The position numbers and the translations under genes are program-made. A stretch of DNA of 64,000 nt from Ornithodoros turicata (lineage: Eukaryota > Arthropoda > Arachnida > Ixodida > Argasidae): contig NC_088201.1 of NCBI RefSeq assembly GCF_037126465.1, positions 64,254,879-64,318,878 of the forward strand, written 5' to 3'. Below the pieces are notes generated by a model. It was not told the origin of the DNA. It worked only from the letters and a program-made list of their open reading frames with translations, and made no database searches. Position 1 is the stretch's first letter; every line of letters begins with the position of its first letter. Below, in pieces: positions 56,501 to 64,000 of this stretch.

Positions 56501-57808
56501 TAAAATAATTGATGGCGACCTTCAAAACACCTAACATCTTGATACGCCACAGGTAGCGTTTTTCCAGTTTACTACGCAAAGGAAATACTCGAGGGTATCT
56601 ATGCATGTGACTTACATCAAAACGAGTAAAAATACCACCAGATGCGTGCATTCACCAGATCAGGGGCGTCAGAAGTCTCTCACAGCAGGGGGGCGAGCCC
56701 TAACCTAACCCAACCCAGATGAGCCATTGATGTGCTTATTAAAAACGACTCGTCCATGCAATCCGATGACTGTGGAGGTCGTAACGCATATGGGAAGGCC
56801 ACCTTGCGTTCTTGATTACCTTAAGGTGAAAAAGAAATTCGCGTTTGAGCAGCACAAACTGAGATATTGGTTGATTGTTTCATGAAGTGCGATAAACAAA
56901 TAGAAGTGAACGAGCAGTAGCGTGTTCCTTTATTTTTTATTTTTGCTCTCGTCAAAAGTGCAATGGTTTCGTCTGCAAAGGGTGCCACTATTGTTGCACT
57001 AGAAACCTGCTGTCTGTCCAGTGTTCTGGCCATGACTCAGGCAAAGACAGCAGATATGCTACACGAGTCATCAAGCACACCATTGAACTACCTAAAGACT
57101 CCTCACCGCAGGATAAGCGTTTCCCGTTCTACACTCGAATGTTTCCCTGTGTTGATCAAAAACAAGTAGACATCCTTTGCTACAGCGAAATCTGCACTTT
57201 CCTGTATCGTCTAAGCAAGGCTACTGAATGGTGTTAGCTACTCTTTGCGCTGCAGGTCCACACATACAGTATCACATGGTGTGATTGGGTGGATAGCATG
57301 GGTGTTTGTCTTCACTCTGCGCGGTAACAGAGCTGAAATGTCTCGGACGACAATGACGGAACGAATGGACGGAATGTCTCGGACGACACGCACAGATGAA
57401 AAATGGGGTGGCGGGACTCTCAGAGCGAAAGTTCGGGGGGGGGGGGGGGGGCGACAGCCCCCTCTATCCCCACCATCCGACGCCCCTGCACCAGACAGCT
57501 TCTAAATTGCTGTGGAAATTTGTGCGACACCAAAATTTGACATAGCATTGCGATTTCATATAAGGTACTTCGCATCGTAGCCTTAAATTCGCACTGGCAT
57601 TATGTCACATGCTCCATTCGCGCAGAAGACACTTGTGGGTTCCGGATTTTAGATTACAGGACACATCAAGACACTGGGAGTTTTCAACGTTGTCACACTG
57701 TAGTTCGCAACGTTGTGATTCGAGAAAACTCTTACATACCATTTGAATCAGTTTCAGAAACCCTGGTATGGTAACGCAATACCTGCAGTTGAGGGAGACC
57801 ATCGGCAT
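52062..57808 (-). CDS. MARVEL-domain protein, gene 2 (160 aa, 4 exons)
   Basis: Four phase-0 exons join in frame: 57808-57740, 54558-54358, 54275-54144 and 52142-52062, coding 23+67+44+26 residues. Donors are GTATGTAAG, GTGAGCAG and GTAGGGG; acceptors TTTTTTTTGCAG, TCTCTCCAG and TTCTCTTTTCAG. Helices lie at about residues 18-37, 53-78, 95-115 and 131-155, with GFLKLIQ before the first and a short basic end, CKSHRF. Exon layout and the V-L-G start of the last exon match gene 1, although overall sequence similarity is low, so they are old paralogues. The family organises membranes and vesicle traffic; the particular role is unknown. Intron 2 is only 82 bp. Introns 1 and 3 hold transposons. Confidence 0.87.
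52248..53254. mobile_element. 1.0-kb element with TGGGTGATTTCATTTCAATTCA ends
   Basis: A 22-bp inverted repeat opens the element (TGGGTGATTTCATTTCAATT and two more bases) and closes it at 53254. ATCGATGACCCCA occurs just inside both ends. A minus-strand frame inside (52503-52850) has no recognised motif. It is non-autonomous and lies in intron 3 of gene 2. The target duplication is unclear. Confidence 0.75.
53518..53563. repeat. (GT)n followed by a long G run
   Basis: A GT-rich microsatellite leads directly into about 19 consecutive G. Similar G or C runs occur elsewhere (41742, 57437, 39670). It lies in intron 3 of gene 2. Confidence 0.9.
54034..54105. repeat. 72-bp hairpin
   Basis: AGAAAGGGGC (54034) pairs with GCCCCTTTCT (54105), and inner AGCCTGAGGA pairs with TCCTCAGGCT around a short loop. 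It lies 38 bp downstream of gene 2 exon 3, just inside intron 3. It could be a tiny MITE. Confidence 0.75.
54144..54275 (-). CDS. MARVEL gene 2, exon 3
   Basis: After TCTCTCCAG, 44 codons encode DFMGNLTHFFGCIGSSLALL and on to YEYAFEGK-type sequence ending in VTVS before the donor GTAGGGG. It contains membrane helix 3 and the loop before helix 4. Phase 0 at both ends. Confidence 0.85.
54358..54558 (-). CDS. MARVEL gene 2, exon 2
   Basis: After TTTTTTTTGCAG, 67 codons encode ALSAACVQVMLMYC (rest of helix 1), a Tyr/Gly loop (SYTYHSWGFLGRGEE) and helix 2 (TVFVLVNFSALVMNAILFTA), ending SKTLV at the donor GTGAGCAG. Phase 0 at both ends. Confidence 0.88.
54804..55289. mobile_element. 486-bp element with AGGGAC ends and TTAA duplication
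   Basis: TTAA (54800-54803) then AGGGACGGCCGCATC opens it; GGATGCCACGGTCCCT then TTAA (55290-55293) closes it. The inner match is imperfect. It shares termini and target choice with the 691-bp element at 37059-37749. No transposase. It lies in intron 1 of gene 2. Confidence 0.82.
55294..57739. other. Gene 2 intron 1, unassigned
   Basis: I see no exon or bounded repeat between the TTAA element and exon 1. There is a G(16)-like run at about 57437-57452 within a GC-richer patch (57290-57490), possibly part of an unrecognised repeat. Confidence 0.35.
57740..57808 (-). CDS. MARVEL gene 2, exon 1 (first coding exon)
   Basis: ATG at 57808 opens 23 codons, MPMVSLNCRYCVTIPGFLKL then IQM, to the donor GTATGTAAG. 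The final GFLKLIQ corresponds to GWLKLAQ in gene 1 and GILKILQ in gene 3. The N-terminus is shorter than in the paralogues; an in-frame upstream start at 57940 exists and would lengthen it. Confidence 0.8.
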
Positions 57809-57940
57809 TATATTCCGGCTTGGAGACGGAAGAAGAGGTCTTGTAGTCTTTTGAAACATGTTCTGTGCTTTGCTACTAGGCCACTTCAAGTGGGTGCTGT
57901 GTTCTATGTAAGGATAATAAACTATATAAGCCCATAACAA

Positions 57941-58842
57941 GCAACACAGCTAAATCAAAAACAGCCAGCATACACTGCCGACATGCACCAGACAATCCAA
58001 CGTCACCCTTCAGATGGCACTAGCCACCTAGCCACCACTAGCCACTAGCTGCGAGGGGATTGGGACGAAACGGCTGCATGGTTTGATTTCGGTATAGTTA
58101 TAGAGGCATTCTAGATTTGGTTTTCCTTCACTACCGTCAGCCTGTGCAGGTTATAGTTCATACCTCAGCCAATTTCCTTCGTTTTTGTTTTCGTTTTTGT
58201 GTGCACAGAGAATTCTGTGGTACGGCGGGAATTTTGTTTGGACTTCCATATAAGCCGCAATTCAAAATAGGCCTATTATTATTGACGAATGAAATATTGA
58301 TTCCTCGTAATAAAATGAGACTATACGTTCGAAAAGATCACAGGCTGATCTAGGTCATCGGTATCGTACGGAAAAGCCGAAGATCTTACATGTTGCTGCT
58401 TAGTAACGATACCGTAACCGAAACCACTCGACCAATAGCCACACCCAACTGCTGATGGTCATGTGAGCACACTTTCCCCCTTTGTGCGGATCTCGAGCGT
58501 ACACGTAATTTGTGAACTTTTATAATGCGAATAAAATATCGGCGATCCTTTTGAAATACATCTTGTGGGAATGCACAGGGGACCCTGTGGAGTGGAACTG
58601 AACCAGCTTGCGCGACTCGTCGACCTACTTTTCCGTGGCGCGTGGTAGCGCGCGAGCGCGTTATCAACGACTGGGAGAGAGAAAACGGAATAACCGGGGC
58701 TCGCCTAAAAGCAACACGATTACGGGAGCGGGAGGCAGTGAAATCACCTGAGGATTTTCTCAGCTACTAGACGCCCCGTCGTTTCGTTGAACGCTGCCAC
58801 ATCACGACCCCTTTCCGTTAGAAAGCTGCAAAGAGATCTAAA
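57941..58842. promoter_or_regulatory. Shared 5' interval between divergent genes 2 and 3
   Basis: Gene 2 starts leftward at 57808 and gene 3 rightward at 58843, so this ~1-kb interval must hold both promoters and leaders, unless distant leader exons exist. The part nearest gene 3 (58570-58840) is CpG-rich (CGCGACTCGTCGACC, CGCGCGAGCGCG). No TATA box is evident. Bidirectional control is inferred from arrangement only. Confidence 0.4.
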
Positions 58843-58953
58843 ATGTCGCACACCGTTACAATTACCCGCACTACCACCACTTCTGGCTCGCCAATAATTA
58901 TCAACACGGGGTACGGCTGCGGAGTTCACGGTATACTCAAGATCCTTCAAACT
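58843..58953 (+). CDS. MARVEL-domain protein, gene 3, first coding exon
   Basis: ATG opens 37 codons, MSHTVTITRTTTTSGSPIII and then a Gly/Tyr linker to VHGILKILQT, ending exactly at a consensus donor, GTGAGTATT. Length, Thr/Arg N-terminus and the closing G-x-LK-x-x-Q match the first exons of genes 1 and 2, and the exon ends in phase 0. No second exon with a membrane helix is visible before the window ends, so intron 1 would exceed 5 kb, as in gene 1 (5.9 kb). Confidence 0.78.
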
Positions 58954-59948
58954 GTGAGTATTTGGACACGTTTGCTGAATGTGTTTTTTTTTTTTGCGCC
59001 CTTCCACTGTTTTTGTGTCGTTCCTTTTGGCGGCGCTATTGATTTCTCAAGCGCTGTCGGGACGGTCGGGACGATGTTGCGTTTCATATTCGGTACCTCT
59101 CGAGCAGAGTGTCGTGAATCTGCGGAGGAAGGAAATGCTGAACTGGGTGGAAACGTATTTGTGTGGTTTATGTAATGACGCCATTACGTAAACCACACGA
59201 AGGCAGTTCCGCATTCCCCTTCCTTCAGTGACAGTCGTATCGTTGCACACATGTGGTCGCCCACACAGTGCCTGCTGAAGCACTCGGTAGTCAGTCTGCG
59301 ACCCACCCACTCATCTGGCATCACACTGACATGTCACGTGGTATGCAGTTACCCAATTTTGGGTGCCCTGAAAATAGACAGGCAGACTGTGCCTGCTCAG
59401 ACACGAAGCACGTATGATTGAACGCGTTTGTCGTTACCGTGTCTGTCCAAATCGTGATCGGTTATAGTTAACGTGTGTAGTTGTGTTCAAAAGAATTGCA
59501 CCTGCTGGTACACATTTCTAATATTTATTCGTAGCATATGTCCCCCAGCGTAACGTGAATAGAGCCTGTTTGGCCCCTTTCTTTCGAAGGTTGACTGGCG
59601 TGTCGTTTGTACACGTTGAACAGGGCTATTCTTGGCTATTCTTGATGCGAACGTAGTTGCTCTCTCACCTGCGGGAAATATGGAACGACGCCATTCTGTC
59701 ATTCTCATAATGAAAGGAAGGCGACGGTTTCCATAGACTACGACAGGCTTGGGCGCATTTCTTAACAATTGCGATTTGTTCTTGGAAACGTTCTTCCAAC
59801 GCGTCTTTCTGTAGAGTTCGACCACCACAAAGTACGTGAATGCAGGACGTGCACAAATAACTGTCAGGGCTTTTCACAAATCTCCTCAAATATTTCGCAA
59901 CACCCCCTCCTCCCTCAAAAAAAAAAAAAAAAAATCTGATGCGATATA
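58954..59948. other. Probable gene 3 intron 1, first part; unassigned
   Basis: A short inverted pair AAACCACACAA/TTGTGTGGTTTATG near 59157-59200 is the only structure noted. No exon is supported. Confidence 0.35.
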
Positions 59949-60026
59949 CAGGGTGGGTGGAGATAAAGTAGCCCCACAACGCCATATGTGCATGAATGTG
60001 GGGCTACTATATCTGCACCCACCCTG
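59949..60026. mobile_element. 78-bp hairpin MITE, CAGGGTGGGTG ends
   Basis: CAGGGTGGGTGGAGATA at the left pairs with the right end TATCTGCACCCACCCTG, and GTAGCCCCACA pairs inside with TGTGGGGCTAC. TA on both sides is the target duplication. The CAGGGTG terminus is the same as in the 36482-38190 palindrome. Almost the whole element folds back on itself. Confidence 0.88.
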
Positions 60027-61015
60027 TATATTGTATCAACATGGTGGCAATAACCAGCTGATAGGTTGTCACGCACCCTCTAGGACACAAATCCCTCATA
60101 ATTCCCGGATTGGCGCTTCTTTGAGGAGCAACGAAGAGACTTGCAAACCACCAGTACCGAAGCAGATATCTACAACCGAAATCACACTTACGTGCAACGC
60201 GCGAGCTGCGACGTGATGCGCTCACATCAGGTATGAGCTGGTCGGAGGAGTCACTATCGCTTTGTAGGGGAGGGCGTATGCCGGGAGAAGCCATAAAAGT
60301 CATTACTAGACATATTTGATGAGAAAAAGGACGTTGCTGTGGGACCGAAATCGCTCTCATGCGTGTGTACGCCCTATTTACAAACAGATAGCGGTTTGTC
60401 CGACTAGCTTCATATCTCGTCACCAGGTGCTCGGATCACGTCAGAAGACAAATCACATGCGTTGAACTTAAGTATGAATTTGGTTGTACCGTGTCGCGCA
60501 GCACGGTAGATTGCTGTTCCGGAAAATATCAGTAGGGTTCCACGCTTTCGGTTTTTATTTCAGGGCGGATTCGGCGTATGTGTTTCGTTGTTTGTTTATT
60601 TTCATGAATTCGGTGGTTTTCTGTAACTTTTCTGGCGTGTACATGGTTTACCCTACAGTTACCGGCGAATATAAATCGCAACGTAATTTTAAAACTGTGC
60701 GTCGCAGCGCAGCCTTGAAATCAAAAACCAATACATAATTAGCCCCTGTGAGACATCACAAAAGGAACACTTTATTGCTCCACAGCGAAGTACCTAAATC
60801 GTGAAAGCAGAGCTCATTTTTTTTTTTCGTTAAAGTTGACGTATGCAGCGATTAATCCCTCTAATCTTTTCTCGGACATTCATTTGTATTCGGTGTTTTT
60901 CGGTTCAAACCGAATGACGAAAAAATTTACCGGCGTATGTCTTTCGCGTAACCCTAGTTACCAGCCATGTGTCCGATCACGGCACTTGCAGTGCGCTACC
61001 CTCACACCCTCACTG
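60027..61015. other. Probable gene 3 intron 1, unassigned
   Basis: No exon with a membrane helix or other motif is visible, and no bounded repeat could be placed. Confidence 0.3.
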
Positions 61016-61310
61016 TGTATTCATGCGAGCGACATTCCCGCGGAATATTCTAGTAAGCAAAAAAAAAAAAAAAAAAAAAAACTGCTCACGGGGCGGAAGT
61101 TCCGCCGTGTCTTATATTGAGTATTCGCACCGCGCCGGAATATCGGGAGTGGCGTACCGCACATAGCAGAAGACACACGACACCATCTGCTTCACTTCAT
61201 CTGCCCTGTCGTCTGCTGCGGAATACCTTGTGGCTGAGCAGCAGGATATTTCTCGTGGTTAGAAGAGCACGAAATGACGTCGAGCGCTCGCGCTCCAGCA
61301 GAAAGGTGAC
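61016..61310. mobile_element. Diverged copy of the 43824-44166 MITE family
   Basis: TGTGTATTCATGCGAGCGACATTCC at the left resembles the terminus of the 343-bp MITE. The block GGAATATCGGGAGTGGCGTAC...GTCGTCTGCTGCGGAATA corresponds to its interior. A run of about 23 A (61058-61080) has been added near the left end. The right end is not recognisable. Confidence 0.6.
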
Positions 61311-61668
61311 TTTGTTGGTGAAGCGTAAGTGGTGAACTACGCTTTCATCTCGGTGACATACAGTGACGTAGATACAGTATGTGCGTCATGCACTCTGTAA
61401 AGGGTCGACGTCATGCAGGCGTTTTACTCCCACTGACTCGATAAAATAAATTACTAAAAAATACGTGGAGAGCGTTCTGCTGGGGGCGGATGAATATCCT
61501 GGTTGCTGCATTTATTCTTGTTTCCCAATGAAGCGTTCCCAGTTAAATATACAGAAGAGTTTATTCGTGTATCATACGATCAAAACTCTGACTTCCCGAA
61601 TATTTGCGTTCAGTTTAATGCCGGACTGTTCCCGGAGGCGGAACAGCTGGCATGACTGGAATGTAAAG

Positions 61669-62151
61669 ATGACGAACGTGTCGCTAGTGGGTCTTGTGCT
61701 CGTCTGCATGTTTAAATGTGTAGATGACGTACGTAACGTAGTTGATGAGGCGGTTAAACATAGAAGGACGAAAACAACACCTGATGCCTTTTCTTCAACT
61801 GCTACTATTCAGTGGATGAAGTACGCGCTTCAAGGGTATCTCGTTCGTCTACGCGCACAAAATGTAACTATGTACATACGGCAGCCTTTGACTGTCGGTG
61901 TTGACTGTGATCTTTCGCATGACCGACGGACTCTGTTAGCGCCTATACCCTCGTATCCGCTAGAGCCGTGGCACGTCGTTAGTGGCTCAGCACTGGACAT
62001 TTTCAACTTTTCGTTTAGGATTGCAATCACTGGGAAAGGTCTAGTTATATGTGCGGAGACGAGGGTATTCTATAGTATTAACAAGCACACGTTAAAACTA
62101 AGACGCGTCACAAACGTTGCAGTGCCAAAAATAATGAAGTACGAACAATGA
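61669..62151 (+). CDS. Orphan ORF, candidate secreted protein (160 aa)
   Basis: The open frame extends upstream to an ATG at 61465 (228 codons). I prefer the ATG at 61669 because it opens MTNVSLVGLVLVCMFKCVDD, a short positively neutral start with a hydrophobic core ending near a Cys, as in a signal peptide. The rest has no family I recognise; it contains one N-V-T and one N-F-S glycosylation site and few cysteines. It lies on the same strand as gene 3, inside its presumed intron. It has no visible splice sites and no nearby AATAAA. It could be a chance frame. Confidence 0.35.
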   Translation: MTNVSLVGLVLVCMFKCVDDVRNVVDEAVKHRRTKTTPDAFSSTATIQWMKYALQGYLVRLRAQNVTMYIRQPLTVGVDCDLSHDRRTLLAPIPSYPLEPWHVVSGSALDIFNFSFRIAITGKGLVICAETRVFYSINKHTLKLRRVTNVAVPKIMKYEQ

Positions 62152-62739
62152 AAGCGGCAAGTTCACACCCACGGTGTATCTAGAATAGCTAGCAAGAGGA
62201 GTTCTTATTCGAGAAACGTTGTAATCGTGTTATGTTGTAATGTAAACGTTCTTAACCGCTGCACCTGTAGGGGGTGCAGAGGAAAGAAGCGGGGGTGTTG
62301 CTAAACATTGGGTATGGGGGTTGTAAGGGGAGGGGAGGGGTCTGGATGAATCACTGTTGGCACCCGTATGAGACCTGCCTTGTGGATGCTCACCCGGTGT
62401 GTCGGATTCTTTCAAGAGCATTTCCCTGTTGTTGCTGAGTACGCCAACATCCTGCGTTTTTGTCTTATGAATGCCTTCGCGTGACGTAATTGCGGCCGTG
62501 CCACGCGTCCTGCCTTGCTTCTGGGACGGGTTGCCAACCGCGGAATTTCTCATCCGCCTTATAAATAGACGGCTCGCACTTCAAAAAGCGGTAAAGAAAA
62601 CGAACAACCGTACAGCAATGGTCGTATATCTACAATTACATCGGCGGATCCGCGCGGATATCCCCGCAACGTAAGAGTAGCCACGGGGAACGAGATTAGC
62701 GGTGAGACAAGCGGAAGGCAATCGATCCTGACGGGACAG

Positions 62740-63005
62740 TGGTATCGAGGGCTATGAGCGGCGTACAGATGTGGACAGAGGACAGCAGGAAGGAGTGGGA
62801 GACAGGGGGGTTAGTATGCGTCCTGGGCCGACTTCAGGGGCAACTGTGCCGACATTCGGCTGGAAAGTCTTCGGGAAACCCAGGGAAACTCTCAGACAGC
62901 ACAGCCGGTGGTAGGATTCGAACCCACCGCCTCTCAGCCTTCGGCACCACCTTGGCTACCACCAACGAGCAGGACGCCTTAACCCGCTCGGCCATGCCGC
63001 TGGTC
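62740..63005 (-). mobile_element. tRNA-derived SINE
   Basis: On the minus strand the element starts near 63005 with a tRNA-like head. The A box TGGCCGAGCGGG lies at 62983-62994 and the B box GGTTCGAATCC at 62914-62924, both matching polymerase III promoter consensus. The A box form and long variable region recall tRNA-Leu/Ser. A non-tRNA body follows to about 62740 (GAGTTTCCCTGGGTTTCCCG, then the ACGCCGCTCATAGCCCTCGA block). The tRNA part would not fold as a functional tRNA. Confidence 0.82.
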
Positions 63006-63031
63006 ACAAGAATCTAACCTCGCTAACGTTA

Positions 63032-63470
63032 CCTCCGGTGTACCACAAGGATCAGTTCTAGGCCCTCTGCTTTTACTCATCTTCATCAGTGACATGCCCA
63101 GCAATTTCCTCACATATCCGATTGTTTGCTGATGACTGCGTCTTATCCCGTCACGTAAGGTCTCCCACGGATTCCTTGTCTTCTGCAGGAAGACCTAAAT
63201 GCCATCTCCTCATGGTGCTCGAATTGGAAACTTCGCCTTAACATTACTAAACGTTCTTATCTTTGTTTCTCCCGCAGTAAGCACGGTAACCAGAAATGTT
63301 ACTATCTCTCCTGCAACTTCATGCAAGTGTCTTGGTCTAACACAAGATTTGTCCAGGAACGAGCACATTAAACATATCACCGCTTCTGCCAACTCTACCA
63401 GTGGTTTCATCAGGCGCAACCTGAAGCTTTCTTCTCCCTCTGTATCGTTCACAGAAGAAACGGGGGCAAT
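63032..63470 (+). pseudogene. LINE reverse transcriptase fragment (decayed)
   Basis: VPQGSVLGPLLLLIFISDMP (63038 onward) is RT motif 4/B of non-LTR elements. After a frameshift, FADDC (63125-63139) is the catalytic box with both Asp kept, followed by LNAISSWCSNWKLRLNITK. After another shift, CKCLGLTQDLSRNEHIKHI then GFIRRNLKLSS is the start of the thumb region, of CR1/jockey-like type. Upstream and downstream parts are missing and three frames are used, so it is a dead fragment. It directly follows the SINE. Confidence 0.85.
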
Positions 63471-64000
63471 TGCTGTGGTGGGGGCCCCGGAGCGTACGCC
63501 CCCCCCCCCCCCGCCCCTGCCCTTAAATCCGCCACTGTCACTGACGAGCTTGTGTTTTCGCTAGTGATAGTGTGAACTTAGTGGAAGATAATTTACTAGG
63601 TAGTGAAGTTTCACGTTGAATTCAGCCATATAGACACTTGTGTCTCTGCCAAAAACTGCTAATCAAGCCACAAAACAAGACATTCATTAAATCAAATAAA
63701 TTAATAATCAAATGCATAGCGATGTGCGACTCCAAGACAGAATTCGAGCAGCATGGAAAATGTGGTACTGCTGGCCATCTGAAAAACGAAACAAAAAAAA
63801 AAATAGTAGCAGCTCTCGCTTTACTGGCCATGGCATGGCAGCTGTGATGGTCGGCTTGGCACTGATCACGTAGTCAACAGGACTGATCGATCCCTTTAGA
63901 TTGTTTAAACAGCTTGAATTTGAGGGGTTATCGTCGTGGTCAAAAGTCCCAGGCTGTAGAATAACAACAGCGGTGTCAGCAGTTCGCAGTGGGTTGCTGG
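63471..64000. other. Right-edge stretch, unassigned
   Basis: A C(16) run sits at about 63498-63513. The remainder shows no supported exon. Confidence 0.3.

Noticed and set aside
60558..60639. Plus-strand segment after TTTTTATTTCAG as exon 2 of gene 3
   Set aside because: The frame lacks a membrane helix and stops after about 20 codons.
62905..63000. Functional tRNA-Leu/Ser gene on minus
   Set aside because: A and B boxes match, but the anticodon and variable regions do not fold as a tRNA, there is no proper acceptor stem, and a SINE body follows.
1..64000. Endogenous viral element or bacterial insertion
   Set aside because: No capsid, viral polymerase, glycoprotein or bacterial operon signature was recognised; all RT-like pieces are of non-LTR type and the GIY-YIG piece is Penelope-like.

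Overview
This is eukaryotic genomic DNA, most likely from an ixodid (hard) tick. The reasons are genes cut into short exons by multi-kilobase introns with GT/AG boundaries, a very high and diverse transposon load, a Penelope-type GIY-YIG fragment, and tRNA-derived SINE sequences resembling those I recall from hard ticks. The species cannot be fixed by reading alone. I see no prokaryotic operons, CRISPR array, rRNA or viral genes.

The host genes I can support are three MARVEL-domain (MAL/CMTM-type, four membrane spans) paralogues. Gene 1 runs on the minus strand from 38873 to 23440 in four exons and encodes 155 residues. Gene 2 runs on the minus strand from 57808 to 52062 in four exons and encodes 160 residues. 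Gene 3 starts on the plus strand at 58843; only its first exon (37 codons) is visible and the rest must lie beyond the right edge. Every intron is phase 0 and each first exon ends in a G-x-LK-x-x-Q segment. Genes 2 and 3 are head to head about 1 kb apart.

Region by region: 1-23 kb is mostly transposon wreckage. It holds MITEs and foldback elements, a hAT remnant, a minus-strand LINE (5.2-6.95 kb), a perfect 181-bp inverted repeat (7991-8531), a back-to-back SINE, a 171-bp satellite array (13204-15060) that seems to derive from an adjacent ~451-bp repeat, a Penelope endonuclease fragment, a plus-strand LINE (17.2-18.1 kb), and a 2.3-kb THAP-bearing element with 43-bp inverted repeats (18562-20877) that looks like an internally deleted P-type transposon.

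23-39 kb is gene 1. Its introns carry two copies of a hAT-like non-autonomous element with clean 8-bp target duplications, pogo/Tigger-like elements, several long foldbacks, a 13-bp minisatellite and a nested palindrome that contains its own empty-site controls. 39-52 kb is intergenic between genes 1 and 2 and includes a decayed pogo/Tigger transposase interrupted by a second pogo-like MITE. 52-59 kb is gene 2 and the shared promoter interval. 59-64 kb is probably intron 1 of gene 3, with an orphan ORF that has a candidate signal peptide, a SINE and a LINE RT fragment.

Nothing was run computationally. Exon joins, target-site duplications and repeat boundaries were read by eye.
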